This document shows, one piece after another, positions 12,501 through 24,392 of a stretch of 64,000 nucleotides of DNA (positions are counted from its first letter, which is position 1; each line of letters starts with the position of its first letter). The translations under genes and the position numbers were made by a program. Origin of the DNA: Chaenocephalus aceratus. Taxonomy: Eukaryota; Chordata; Actinopteri; Perciformes; Channichthyidae. The stretch covers positions 245,001 to 309,000 of the forward strand of contig JAMFTG010000120.1 of assembly GCA_023974075.1 (NCBI GenBank), in the 5' to 3' direction. Under the pieces are notes generated by a model. It did no database searches and was not told the DNA's origin. It saw nothing but the letters and a program-made list of their open reading frames with translations.

Positions 12501-12905
12501 CAGGGGCGTCAAACTCAATTTCATCGCGGGCCACATTAGAATTATGGCTGCACTCAAAGGGCCGGTGGTAACTTTAAGACTATATAAATATACATAGATA
12601 ATAAATATAAAATAATGTATAATTTTACAATATTTCCTCTGCATTGGATTATTATGGGATAGGGTAATAACTTCATAATTAAGTCTGAAAGCAGAAGTCT
12701 GGGGCAAATCATTGCAAGTCTCTTCAGTGCGCATGTCACAAAATGAGATGCATTGTGGGACATGTAGTTTATGGGCAACGTTCTCCTGTATAGCGGCACG
12801 TAACATTATAATAAACTTATTATATTCTTTGCAAGCTCTTGTGGGCCACATGAAATGAAGTGGCGGGCCGGATTTGGCCCCCGGGCCTTGAGTTTGACAC
12901 CCCTG
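12501..12905. mobile_element. hAT MITE (CAGGGGYGTCAAACTCAA family), intact TSD
   Basis: Ends CAGGGGCGTCAAACTCAA and TTGAGTTTGACACCCCTG are near-perfect inverted repeats. The 8-bp duplication GACTATAA flanks it exactly (12493-12500, 12906-12913). Non-coding. Confidence 0.95.
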
Positions 12906-12913
12906 GACTATAA

Positions 12914-15716
12914 CATTCAAGTAGAAAAGCACAAATCAAAACAAAGCGCTAAAAGAAAACTAAACAAAGTGTCAGATTTCAGAGGAACTGCAGTGTTTTA
13001 GGCTAAATCTGTTTGACACCATGTCATATCACAAAAAGTAATATATTGATTATACGTTGTCGTTATGGTCCAGCTCGTCATCTGGCACACAGGGAAACTA
13101 ATCGCTGCAGATTAATCGATGTGTCCCTCAACAACCCTAAACCGCAGCTTTGGCCTCTGTGAGACGAGCTAAACACACAGCCGCTTTAATGACCCTGTTG
13201 AGCTCTAATCTGATAGCTATGCTAATTGATTCCGCATCGTCACAAAGTCGTTAGACGGTGTTTTGTGTCAGTGCCCGTCAACGGGGATTAGGACATCATC
13301 AGGGGGGTGGGGGTGTCCGTGGTCAATCCCTCAGACAGGAGGCTGGATGTGTTATGTATACCTCCACACAATCGCCATCGTTAATCCCCACGACACTGAG
13401 CTTTCAATTAGGAAAAAGAGTAATGTGGGGACATTTCTCGCGTCCGGAGACAAATCACGGTGGCGAGATTAAAATCCGCGCCCCTCTTAAACACGGCGAA
13501 ATGGTAAACACTTTCAAATTAATATTTATCAAAGTTTTAAACGATAAAATGTAAAACAGCATTCCTTCCGCTGCCAAGTGTTCGCTGCTTCTGCAGAAAC
13601 ATTCCTGTGGACCTGAGAGGCTCGCAGCCTCAAGTGAGAGCAAAAACAAAGTGTTAATGTTAAATAAATCCACGTGTCAGAGAAATATCAGATCAATATT
13701 CGTCTTGTGATGGATGCAGCTGCCACCCAAGAGAAAGTGGTCCTTTACGTGTCAGAGGGAAATTATGTTTTTATATCCGTCTTTTTCATTTATCTCTCAG
13801 TTTCTGGTTTAAATGCATCTGTGGGTTTACGACTACTTTAACATTCAATGAATCCGCCTTCTGAGAAACACGAGGAGCCAGAAGGTCATGTGGAACTGCG
13901 TCACTTTTCAAAATGAAACACTAGCTAAATGAATGTCAGCTGTGTCATGTGGAGAAAGGGAATACATATATTGAAGTAATAGAGGAGATGAATCATGAAT
14001 ACACCGCCTTATCCGATGTAATGCTTCACGTTATAATCCGCATTAGCCGGTGCCCATTCACAGCTATACGTCTAAATGAGAACTAATCTCCTCGCGAGCG
14101 CTCACCAGCGGAGATCTGATCCTTCGCGCTTATTCTCCGCGTGGTTGGACACTTCTGTGTGTTGCTGGTATTTTTAGCTCTCGTTTACATCTGCCTCTAA
14201 GTGTTAATCTCTGTGATGTCTATGTGAGATGACATTCATGCCGTTTTAAGGCGGCATTAGTGATCCAACCGGCGGGACTACTTTACTGGACAGCGGGACT
14301 ACTTTACTGGACAGCGGGTGAAGAAACCACTCAAAAAAGGCGAGAATCGCAACGTGACTGCTTCGCCTTGTATCAACACTCATCCATCAACATTAGTATT
14401 GTTATTCACTTCCAGGCACCTTATTTATTACGGAAGAATGGGAGGAGTCTCGCTAAAGAGCGCGAGGCGGCCTTTAGATACTGTCACCATACTTAAGAGG
14501 GATTTATTGCAAAACAAGGATACTTCGTTGGGTTTGTGCCAGAAGCAGAGGCCAGCAGTGGATGGAGAATTAATATCCAAGCACACGTTGCAAATGAAAT
14601 GCCATAAATGTTTATTATTACAGGAACAAGTGGCGGGAGCCAGGTTGAATGATAGGAGACACTGCGGGGAGATTACGGGCAGAGGAGATGCGGTAAACAT
14701 ATTTCCTAAAGCACAGATGTGGGTCGTCAAAGAGACGGTCACGGTGAGTCAGTGAAGGTGAATCACATAAAGAGAAGAGCTGCTGGAGAAAGTGAAACAG
14801 AACGTGAGAAACATAAAAGCTTCTCGCTGGAAGAAATGCTGCTCCAAGTTAAACAAGAATGAAGGTGTTTTTACCCGAAATAAGTACAACATGCTGCCAA
14901 TAGAACAAGTGAACATGTGCTTGGTCAGATTCCTTGAAGATGGGGTATTTAGATAAGTCAGATCTTGTAATTAGCTCGGAGAAAAATTATTGAGAACTAG
15001 GTAGGCCTCGAACGAAGCTACTGGGCAAAGGGCATTGCCCGGCTCCTCAAACATTGCCCCTCTCCTGTTCTGGCGCTCCCTGTCGTTGTGGCATTTATGA
15101 TTTTTAGTTTCCTCGTTAAATGCCATCGTCACATATTTGGTGCCTTACGGAATGGAAACCACTACTTCTCCGCTGCTTTCTTGTTCCAGTTCGAAAAGCA
15201 AACTTTAGTCCCAACGGTATACCGTTTTTCTCAGACGCGGAGGGATACTGACTTGTTGTGAAAAGGCACGTTCTATTTGACCGTTGTTTGATCATGGAAT
15301 CAAACACGCCTATTGACCAATCAGAGAGCTTGCTCACACCTATGTGTTATAAAATATAACATAAGCCGCAAATGCTCAATAAATATGTAAAGAAACTCAA
15401 AATAAGATTATTTGACTCAACATGATGATGCATTGTGTCCATTATCTCACTGCAGTGTTACGTCATGACGTCATTATGTCTTATAGAAAGTGTAAAGACA
15501 TATTCTGACTAGATGTTAGACACATATACTTAGGGAAGAGTTGTTGTAGTGTACACACAAAGCCTTGTTCTGTGAAATACAACGAGGCAGACGGGCCCTG
15601 AACGCAGCGGTCAATACCTGAGAGTCATCCTATCGATTGGCAAAGCTTCAGCCAAATGTCAACACCCGACAGACCCACATCTTCCTGGTCCTGGAGTAGA
15701 GGAGGACACATCCCTC
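12914..15716. other. No gene recognised
   Basis: Mostly unique-looking intronic sequence. A 21-bp unit (GGACAGCGGGACTACTTTAC) is repeated near 14272-14310. 14940-15535 has weak similarity to the dispersed repeat at 26850. Confidence 0.55.
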
Positions 15717-15866
15717 TGACAGCGGGACACACACAGAGACATGTGTGTGTGTCTCTGACAGCGGGACACACACAGAGACATGTGTGTGTCCCTCTGACAG
15801 CGGGACACACACAGAGACATGTGTGTGTCCCTCTGACAGCGGGACACACACAGAGACATGTGTGCT
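15717..15866 (+). repeat. ~38-bp tandem repeat, 4 copies
   Basis: Unit CTGACAGCGGGACACACACA followed by GAGACATGTGTGTGTCC or a near variant. Contains its own ACACA/TGTGT inverted halves. Confidence 0.95.
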
Positions 15867-15913
15867 GTGATTTGTCTGACAAAAAGGACCAGAGATATTC
15901 ATCTTTTTAAACT

Positions 15914-16632
15914 TTAAAGAGGCCAAAGACAGGGGACCAAATCCATTGAGTCATTTTAAGTTAAAGTCGATGCTACATGGAAACATATATTGTCGGGCCA
16001 TACCTATACAAAACATGTCTGTGAAGTTTTTTGCTTCAAATACCAAACAGACCCCTCGCTGTAGCCGCGCCTCCTACTGCTCAAACCCCTCTTTTGAAGC
16101 CCTGTTAGAGAAACGCGGATCTTAGGTCCTTAGCTTGAAAAAATAAAGAAGAGGAGGCGGAGCTAATGCCTGATCAGAATTCTACCGGAGATAAAGTTAA
16201 ATTCTGCTGTGATAAAACGCCATCCTGTTCTAAACCACATCAAGGATTATCTCTGAAACAGTGTGGAGCTTAAATGCTTTTTCTCTTGCAGGTTTATCAC
16301 GAGGTGAGTTCCTTTCTTTATTTCCTGCTTTTTAAACACATGCGCTCTACGGCACAGGTTAGCTCTGAGTGCTAGCGAGGCTTGCTAATGTAAACAAAGA
16401 CGAGATTACGTCCAAAACACGTCAGGCATTGTTTCTGATAACAACACTTTGTGGGTCCACCGCCGATTTGACGTCAGATCTGTATCCGCTCGTTGTTCCC
16501 CCGTTTTGGGTACGGAGGAAAAGAGAGGGTTTTATTTCCTGACGCTGCGTGAGTTCCCCGACGCACCGGGGACACGTGTGTTGAGTATAGAAGACATCAC
16601 AAAGTGCATTTTGCATGAGAGGTCCCCTTTAA
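15914..16632 (+). mobile_element. TTAA-type MITE copy without an array
   Basis: 16161-16560 matches 980-1420. The right end is GTGCATTTTGCATGAGAGGT near TTAA (16629-16632). Only a single CCGGGGACACGTGTGTTGA remains where other copies have arrays. The left boundary is approximate. Confidence 0.7.
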
Positions 16633-16739
16633 GTCACGTTCCTCTTTTTTAAACCACTGTATTTTCCAAACGAGAGCCTCGTCTGCTCCAGCCCGTTCTT
16701 ATTCTTCCTCAAATACCGTATTTTTGCTTCTGTGTGATC

Positions 16740-18219
16740 ATCTCACAACTCACTCTTCCGGTACGTCCACACAGCAGCTTCAGAAGAAACTTCCACCGCT
16801 TCTCTGCCCGTTGACTTTGAATGGGGATGACGTCACTTTGCCTCGCTTTCCCCCGAACTGCATTGTGGGGGAGCGAAGCGAAGATGTCCAGGATGTCCAG
16901 GATTCAAAAGTTGAGCAATGTTCAACTTTTGAAGCTGAGCTGGAAGCGTCAGCCAATCAAACACGTTTATGCAAATCTGACAGTAGAAGCGCTAGCCAAT
17001 CAAACCGCGTGTCAGCAGGGAGAACCAGACCGCAGTTCATTTCCTCATATTCCAAACGAGAAGTTACGGTAGCAAATCACCCGGTTCTTTACGAGCAGAA
17101 CTATCAACGGGATACAAACCGGAGGAACCAGCATGGAGGGAGGTGGCAGAGACAGTGGGGGAACTGGTAGGGTTTCGCCTGTTTTGGGGAGTTTATATAT
17201 ATATATATTGCTCGCATGAAATCCCCGGGGTTTTTTTGCTTTGTATGTCGGGGGCGGAGATTCATCTGATTGGTTGTTGGCCGCAAAAAATCCCCAAGCT
17301 GTCAGACACGCCCAGCTCCAAGATGTTCAAGATGTTTGAAAAGCGCTGTGTGGACGAGACACAGCAGGGCTTTGAAATGACTGCAATGCGAACTCATCTG
17401 CAGCAGCAGTATATGGTGACGTAGTTTAAAGATGGATAAGATAATAAGCGTATAGGGAGCGGGTTATTTGCCAAGTGCTTGCAGCGTCCTGGCTTTCTTG
17501 CCTCTCATTTCTCTCTGTCTCTACGTTTTCAGTCTTTACAAGATCATCTCATAAGTCAGATTTAGTGCAGGACAAAGTTGAGGATAGAGGAGTCAAGGAA
17601 ACATGGGACTTCCACCCAGGAGAGTAAAACACGTCACCACTTTTTGGACAATATTTTCAGACGTTGTCTTCGTCCTCTTGTTGCCTAGAGACAACAGTGT
17701 GCTCGTGTTTGAATTCGCCACATCTGTTCTGATTCCGAGTGGAGCGTCGTGCTGTATGCTGACATGCAGGGCTCCCAAGTGTCCTTACCAGTGTGTTTCC
17801 TGCACACACACACTTCAGGTGTCACTCCCTTGCTTCCTGACACCGACACGGGTCACCTGCTCTGGGTCGCGGCGTGCCCTCGCTCCACCGGATCTTCTCC
17901 TGCCGTGATAATCTGATTGCGACCGACTCGCCTCAGCGCGCACAGATGGACGGCTGCAGCTCAGCGCACATCGCCCACCGCTTTATGAATGGAGAGGATA
18001 CAACTGAACGGCCCGGGGTGCAGACAACAAAATAAAGTTATTATTTTTGATTTGATATTTCACACACGGGGATCAAAGCTGTGACTTTTGGGTTACAGGA
18101 GGAGGAGGAGGGGAGGAGGAGGAGGAGGAGGAGTGTGCACCACATTCAGTGATTTAGTCAAAGGACTTTTGTAAAAACAATATGTTGGAATCCTGAGATA
18201 TTTTTACCCTTAAAACACA
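16740..18219. other. Repeat-like segment, no gene recognised
   Basis: CGGTACGTCCACAC at 16760 is the reverse complement of a motif at 10338-10351 and resembles 63964-63975, suggesting transposon termini. Internal AGCCAATCAAAC is repeated. (GGA)n at 18099-18132. No conserved frame. Confidence 0.5.
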
Positions 18220-18305
18220 GGAATTTTAGCCTCTGCAGACCATTTACATGCACTCATGTTCCCTTTAAACTGTGGGGTTTCTCCGGAAGTTTTTCCTTGT
18301 ACGAT

Positions 18306-18915
18306 GTGAGGGTCTGAGGACAGAGGGTCTGAGGACAGAGGGTCTAAGGACAGAGGGTCTGAGGACAGAGGGTCTAAGGACAGAGGGTCTGAGGACAGAG
18401 GGTCTAAGGACAGAGGGTCTGAGGACAGAGGGTCTGAGGACAGAGGGTCTGAGGACAGAGGGTCTAAGGGCAGAGGGTCTAAGGACAGAGGGTCTGAGGA
18501 CAGAGGGTCTGAGGACAGAGGGTCTAAGGACAGAGGGTCTGAGGACAGAAGGTCTGAGGACAGAGGGTCTAAGGACAGAGGGTCTGAGGACAGAGGGTCT
18601 AAGGACAGAGGGTCTGAGGACAGAGGGTCTGAGGACAGAGGGTCTAAGGACAGAGGGTCTGAGGACAGAGGGTCTAAGGACAGAGGGTCTGAGGACAGAG
18701 GGTCTGAGGACAGAGGGTCTGAGGACAGAGGGTCTGAGGACAGAGGGTCTGAGGACAGAGGGTCTGAGGACAGAGGGTCTAAGGACAGAGGGTCTGAGGA
18801 CAGAGAGTCTGAGGACAGAGGGTCTGAGGACAGAGGGTCTGAGGACAGAGGGTCTAAGGACAGAGGGTCTAAGGACAGAGGGTCTGAGGACAGAGGGTCT
18901 GAGGACAGAGGGGTC
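18306..18915 (+). repeat. 15-bp minisatellite GGTCTGAGGACAGAG, about 40 copies
   Basis: Highly regular array; the main variant is GAGGA versus AAGGA at the middle of the unit, with very few other changes. Because 15 is a multiple of 3, it reads open on both strands (GLRTE on plus, DPLSS on minus). This is a by-product and not a gene. Confidence 0.97.
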
Positions 18916-19000
18916 GTATTGTCATACTGATATTCTGAACACACTGTGAAGTCCACTGAGACGAATGTAACATTTGTGATATTGGGCTATAAATAAACAT

Positions 19001-19059
19001 TGATTGATTGGTTGATTGATTGATTGATTGACTGATTGATTGACTGATTGATTGATTGG

Positions 19060-19099
<40 letters not shown>
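19001..19099 (+). repeat. (TTGA)n microsatellite tail
   Basis: TTGATTGA repeats with occasional TTGG and CTGA variants, forming the 3' tail of the L2-like element. A comparable tail is at 62563-62632. Confidence 0.95.
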
Positions 19100-19256
19100 C
19101 TAAAACCTGGAAAACTACAGGAGAGGGAAAACCCTAAAAAGCGTAATATGGCCTCTTTAATTCAAGTATTAACATGAATCTGTTTCATGTTAAATATTGG
19201 AAAAATGAAGGTGTATACAATTATTTAAGCGAGGCAGAGCTACTGTGGCTCAGCAG

Positions 19257-19333
<77 letters not shown>
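19257..19333. repeat. (CA)38 microsatellite
   Basis: Followed by GAACAAGAGCAGGAGATATC and a purine-rich GAGGAAGAGGAGG stretch, mirroring 9320-9550. Confidence 0.99.
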
Positions 19334-19335
<2 letters not shown>

Positions 19336-19507
19336 AACAAGAGCAGGAGATATCATCATGTCTTCCGTCAGGTCCCACGGTGCAGGAGACAGCACACAGC
19401 TGGCGGCGCAGCCACACGATGACACGAGGAAGAGGAGGCGAAGAGGAGGCGAGGAAGAGGAGGCGAGGAAGAGGAGGAAGAAGAGGAGGAACACGTGTGC
19501 TCGCAAT

Positions 19508-19712
19508 CAGGGAAGTAGATTAGTACAAATACTTTACTTAAGTACATGTTTCTGGTATCAGTACTTTACTCCGTTACTTATTACTGAAGTACATTTCAAA
19601 GCCCTCTTCACTTCCACTTGAGTAAAGAAGTTTAGTCAGTACTTTTAAACACGAGTATCTGTACTTCTACTCGAGGAAAGGACATGTGTACTTTTCTGCT
19701 CCGTCACCATGT
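19508..19712 (+). mobile_element. GTAC-type MITE copy without an array
   Basis: GTAGATTAGTACAAATACTT and CATGTTTCTGGTATCAGTAC match the left end at 2268-2330; TACTTCTACTCGAGGAAAGG and the following TGTGTACTTT match the right end. The 37-bp repeat is absent. Confidence 0.75.
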
Positions 19713-20370
19713 ATCCTAACAAGTGTCTCCTCCCCTCTGCACCCCTCACTAATCCACGCTATCCGTCCTCAGTGTCCTTCAGAGAGGAGAGGGGTTTAAT
19801 GAATGGCTTACACACTCAGATCAGCTGGAGAGTCTTCTTTCTGATGAATCAACACACACCGTGTCGTGTTTGTTTTTACGTGGAGGATGTCGGATGAACC
19901 TCGTTACACGACATATGGAAAACAGACACGATGCATGCATCAGCGAGGAGGACTCTTATCTGTCATCTGTGCGATATCATCTCCTCCATACGTCCTTTTC
20001 TTCTGGGAAATGTCTCCTCCCTCCCTGATGCGGTGATTCCGGACCGAAATCATATCAGATTCAAATTTCAGAGAATAATATGATTTGGTTTTGTGCTGCA
20101 GAGTTCACACGAGGCCTCGTGGCGTCTCGACGAGTAGAAGCAAATCTTTTTTCCTGCAAATTTGTGTTTTTCTTCTTGCAAAACATACAAGTTTTTTTGG
20201 AGAAAAAAAAGTCGGGCCCCCCCCACACAAATAGTCAGGCTCAGCGGCGGCAGAGATTTCTTTTGGGGGTGCTGTGGGGTGCTTGACGTTTCATAGAGGG
20301 TGCTCAAACATTTAGGGTTTCCCATTAAGGTACCGGGCGCTACAGAGGAACTTTCTACTGCAACACTCCT

Positions 20371-20390
20371 CACACACACACACACACACA

Positions 20391-20478
<88 letters not shown>
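20371..20478. repeat. (CA)n microsatellite
   Basis: About 53 CA units with one CCA interruption. Confidence 0.99.
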
Positions 20479-20479
<1 letters not shown>

Positions 20480-20555
20480 GTACTGTTACAATGAAGGCTC
20501 GATAATCAGCTCACGGCATATAGGTGTAAGCAGGGGTAACGTGCAGGTTTATAGG

Positions 20556-20845
20556 TGGTGTGTGGACCTCACATAGGGGGGTCCGGGGGCATGCTCCCCC
20601 GGGAAGATTTATTTTTAAATATTGAAGTTAAAAGCATCGATCTGGTGCACTTTGAGAGCAACATGAGAGATCTATGGACACCTCTCTCAACACAGAACTG
20701 TAAACAGATTTACTTTTTCTTTATGGATATTTACAAATCACTCCCTTTAAACTGTATTCTTGTTTTACTGCCATATAGTATTTCATACCTGTTCATTTAT
20801 TCTCTTATTTTTTTATAACTATAATGATCATATAAACGTGTGCCT
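20556..20845 (+). mobile_element. Fragment related to the hAT element at 5189-6113
   Basis: CCGGGGGCATGCTCCCCCGG, GCACTTTGAGAGCAACATGA and the following 200 bp match the reverse complement of about 5595-5920. No terminal repeats found here. Confidence 0.8.
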
Positions 20846-21004
20846 CGGAAATAATTGTTTACATGAATGGTGACCGAACCGGTTGAGACCCACTGAGATA
20901 ACACTGAGAGTCCTTTAGTCACTGAGTCTCTCAGTCTGACCGGAGAGGACTCTCCTCCACTTGGTTGTTGAAATAACTCCTTCTATCCGTAGCGTAGCTC
21001 GCTA

Positions 21005-21150
21005 GCACACACACAGAGCCACACACACACAGAGCCACACACACACAGAGCCACACACACAAACACACACACACACACACACACACAGCCACACACACAA
21101 GCCACACACAGAGCCACACACACACAGAGCCACACACACACAACAGAGCC
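21005..21150 (+). repeat. CACACAGAGC minisatellite
   Basis: ACACACACAGAGCC units mixed with plain (CA)n. Confidence 0.92.
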
Positions 21151-21242
21151 GAGCTTTAATGAAACACAGAGACCGAGACGTAATAGTACTGCTTCATATT
21201 ATTTTAGAATCAATACTTTTTCATATTCAGATTTTTCAGATT

Positions 21243-21405
21243 CACACACAACCCGGCATGCTCGCACCCACCTGGCATGCCTCTGCACCCCCCTGGCATG
21301 CCTCTGCACCCCCCTGGCATGCCTCTGCAACCCCCCTGGCATGCCTCGGCACCCCCCTGGCATGCCTCGCACCCCCCTGGCATGCCTCGGCACCCCCCAC
21401 TTTGA
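21243..21405 (+). repeat. ~21-bp tandem repeat CTGGCATGCCTCKGCACCCC
   Basis: About 8 imperfect units, ending at CACTTTGAGAACCACTG, a terminus reminiscent of hAT elements. Confidence 0.93.
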
Positions 21406-21613
21406 GAACCACTGCCCTAAACGCTGTCTTACAGAATCGATTCTTCCAGCTTCTCGCTATTAAAATTAAAGTTGTAAATATTACAGTACACGTTCATACA
21501 CACACGGATCTTCTCAGGTGTACCCTACCTTTTAAGTCCAAATTAAAAACATTTCCACCACTTTTATCTCAGTACTCTTCTTGTAAATGTAACTCCTTAC
21601 ATCTCTTAATTTA

Positions 21614-21982
21614 TGTCACGATCTGTCTGTGTTGTGTTTTATCTTTTTCTGTCTTTGGTTTCATGTTTTATTTTGAAAAGTCTTCCCCCCCGTCTTGCCT
21701 GTTGCCGTCTGTCTGTGTTCCCTCCCGATAACCCGATGCTGTTCACCTGGTGCCCCTGTGTGTTCTCCTCCCTGCTCACCTGTGTCTTGTAGTCTTGTGT
21801 GTATTTAAGTTCTGTGTGTCTTTGTCGGTTCCTTGTTAGTCTGTGACTTGTTCACGGGGTAGTGTTCTGTTTGTCGCCGTGTACACCTTGAAATAAAGGT
21901 ATTTTCTGTGTAATCTGCATTTGAGTCCTGCCTGCTTCAGGCACCCCCTCCCTAAGCGCGGTAACCCCTCTTCGTGCCTACA
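21614..21982 (+). mobile_element. Possible solo LTR of a Gypsy-like retrotransposon
   Basis: Starts TGTCACGATC and ends CCTACA, with TATTTAAG (TATA-like) and AATAAAGG (poly(A)-like) in the expected order and the C/T-rich look of fish Gypsy LTRs. It sits inside L2-like sequence. I found no clear target duplication, so the call is tentative. Confidence 0.45.
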
Positions 21983-21984
21983 AT

Positions 21985-22352
21985 CTCTCTCCAACGACTT
22001 GAAGCTCTGAGAACAGATTCTTCCACCCTTGAGCAAGTCAAACGAAAGTTATTATTTCACTCTCTTCACTTTTCTCTGGAACCAACTTCCTGTTTTAATC
22101 AGAGAGGCAGAGAGTATCCACATCTTTAAGAGGACCTACATGTTTAGCCTTCACTTAGAGCTGGCATTTAACGGTATTCCTTTTATTACATTTTTGTTGG
22201 GTAATTAATTAAATATGTATTTTTTCGTCTTGTTGTATTCCACACACTATCTTGTCATTTTGCTGTAACTCCATCAATACAATCTGTTTGTAAATGCCCT
22301 GACACAACCGTGTTTTGTGATATTGGGCTGTATAAATAAAGTTTGATTTGAT
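21985..22352 (+). mobile_element. L2-like LINE 3' end
   Basis: A short stretch reading WNQLPVLIREAESIHIFKR (about 22078-22135) is the C-terminal signature of fish L2-type ORF2. It is followed by a 3' tail TGATATTGGGCTGTATAAAT ending in TTTGATTTGATTT. No further ORF2 domains. Confidence 0.75.
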
Positions 22353-22711
22353 TTCAGTGAGATTCGAGCAGAGAAACATACATTTGAGAGCATCTCTCCG
22401 TCAGAGTTCCCCTTAACATTTGCATCAGGGTGTTTCTGTGGGGGTTGAGCCACCAGCTGCTCTAACTCACACACAGATTGGATAACGATGCATTTCTCCC
22501 CGGGTGTCGATAAGTCACCGTGGCACACAGCGGTCCCCATGGAAACTGCGCAAAAACACGGCATTTTCCGAGGCAACAAAATCAATTGAAGTTGAGTGTA
22601 CTGTTTCCCTGAGAGCTCTGCTTCTGGTCCGGGGGGGGGGGCTGCCGGAGGATTTCCCTTTTGTTCCACTGCTTTGAAACGGGTTACGTGCTGATTTAGA
22701 CGGTCGGTGTT

Positions 22712-23040
22712 TCATGCTTTTATGAATGAACCGCTGATTTAATCAATCCTTTTGTCTTTTATTGTGCCATATATATATATCAGAATCAAAAGCACCCAAC
22801 AATCTTTCCTCTTACGACGTTGGTATTATATCCGCTTGTTACGCCGTTAAGGTATTTGGTGTACGTGGCTGTGCTCAGTAACTTCACACGCAGCACAAGG
22901 AGCTGTCTCCTCCGCAGAAAGTCAGATATTTCTGGAGCCACAGATCGATGTTGGTTGGTATTCAGACGTCACAGTTCTCGACTTTTCGTAGGTGTAGCGA
23001 CCAACGATCTTAAAGAACATGCAGCTACGTCATGAGTGTA
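22712..23040 (+). repeat. Dispersed duplication, copy 1
   Basis: GCACCCAACAATCTTTCCTC, GATATCCGCTTGTTACGCCG-type sequence and AGCGACCAACGATCTTAAAG are shared with 25655-25960 in the same orientation. Both copies run into the tRNA-derived SINE. Confidence 0.85.
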
Positions 23041-23121
23041 ACCTGAGCTATGAGTAAGATATCACACGGCCCTAAAACATGCAAACCAGTGTCTCAGGGA
23101 CGCAACGACATGCTGACTGCA

Positions 23122-23188
23122 GTGGGACTCGAACTTCCTACCCCCTGATTCCAAGTCCAGCACACTATCCACTGAGCCACAGCCTCCC
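23122..23188 (-). repeat. tRNA-derived SINE head, copy 1
   Basis: Minus strand has TGGCTCAGTGGATAG (box A-like) and GTTCGAGTCCC (box B) at tRNA spacing. Acceptor-arm pairing is poor and the unit is repeated with extra sequence, so this is a pol III SINE and not a functional tRNA gene. Confidence 0.75.
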
Positions 23189-23252
23189 AGTGAGCACAGA
23201 GCAGCACTTTGGGGGTGACGTGTCTCAGGGACGCAACGACATGCTGACTGCA

Positions 23253-23319
23253 GTGGGACTCGAACTTCCTACCCGCTGATTCCAAGTCCAGCACACTATC
23301 CACTGAGCCACAGCCTCCC
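23253..23319 (-). repeat. tRNA-derived SINE head, copy 2
   Basis: Tandem partner of 23122-23188, about 131 bp away and nearly identical, including both box elements. A third, truncated unit follows at 23348-23390. Confidence 0.75.
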
Positions 23320-23408
23320 AGTGAACACAGAGCAGCAATTTGGGGCGACGTGTCTCAGGGACGCAACGACATGCTGACTGGCAGTGGGACTAAGTGTTGA
23401 TTTAAACC

Positions 23409-23765
23409 CAGGGGTTCTCAAAGTGCGGCCCGCGGGCCAATGGCGGCCCTCGGAAATGTTTCTGGCGGCCCGCGATAGTTAATGCGACACGCTGAAATGC
23501 ATGCGTTATATTTTAATCCTCCATGGTTGTATCTAGTAAGAATTAGAATGGAATTTAAGAATGGTGAAACTGCACCCCCTGGGTTGTCATTCCTAAATTA
23601 TGAATGACAGCTTGTGGAAAGCTTGCTAGACTACTGGTTGCATGGCAACTAGGCATCTCGCGAGTTGCGATAATTGGTGAGTGCAATAAAGAAAGGATTT
23701 GTTTTGGAATTATTTTCTGTTCCGTTTTTTCTTGGGCGGCCCTCGATCCAATATCGGGTACCCTG
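23409..23765. mobile_element. hAT-like element remnant
   Basis: CAGGGGTTCTCAAAGTGCGG at the left and a terminal CCCTG at the right, with GGCGGCCC repeats inside (23453, 23465, 23735). No clean target duplication. Confidence 0.55.
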
Positions 23766-24086
23766 ATTTACGAAGTCGCACACCTGAGTGAGGAAGGGCA
23801 GAGGCCTCCACAGTGAATACCAACGAAGGCTCTGATCAACATGATGGAGCGCCGCGTCGGACCACTACTCACTCTGAGGGTATATAAAGACTCGTATGAA
23901 GAGGGGACAGGGGAGCGAGAATGACGATTGCACGGAGATGCTGATATGAAAAAGAAATATGAAGTGAAGGGAGGCAGAGAGGGAGGTGCATCAGGAGAGG
24001 AGGTGACAAGTATGGAGAGAGAGAGTCGCTTTGTGGCACACACTGAACGCTGGCTCAGCACAATATGAAGAAGGCTTTCAGATAAA

Positions 24087-24390
<304 letters not shown>

Positions 24391-24392
<2 letters not shown>

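Larger units (their letters stand above)
18220..19100 (+). mobile_element. L2-like LINE 3' tail with expanded internal minisatellite
   Basis: TTCCCTTTAAACTGTGGGG, then CCTTGTACGATGTGAGG, then the array, then TTTGTGATATTGGGCTATAA and (TTGA)n, as in the copy at 62105-62632. In this type of fish tail one or two GGTCTAAGGACAGAG units are usual as I recall; here about 40 are present. Confidence 0.75.

Noticed and set aside
12495..12932. 145-codon minus-strand frame
   Set aside because: Coincides with the hAT MITE at 12501-12905, including its inverted repeats, so it is non-coding transposon sequence.
18210..18956. Long frames of GLRTE and DPLSS repeats on opposite strands
   Set aside because: Product of a 15-bp tandem array in a LINE tail; no start context, domain or splice structure.
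23122..23188. Functional tRNA gene
   Set aside because: Box elements are present, but the acceptor and anticodon stems pair poorly and the unit is tandemly repeated with constant SINE-like flanks.
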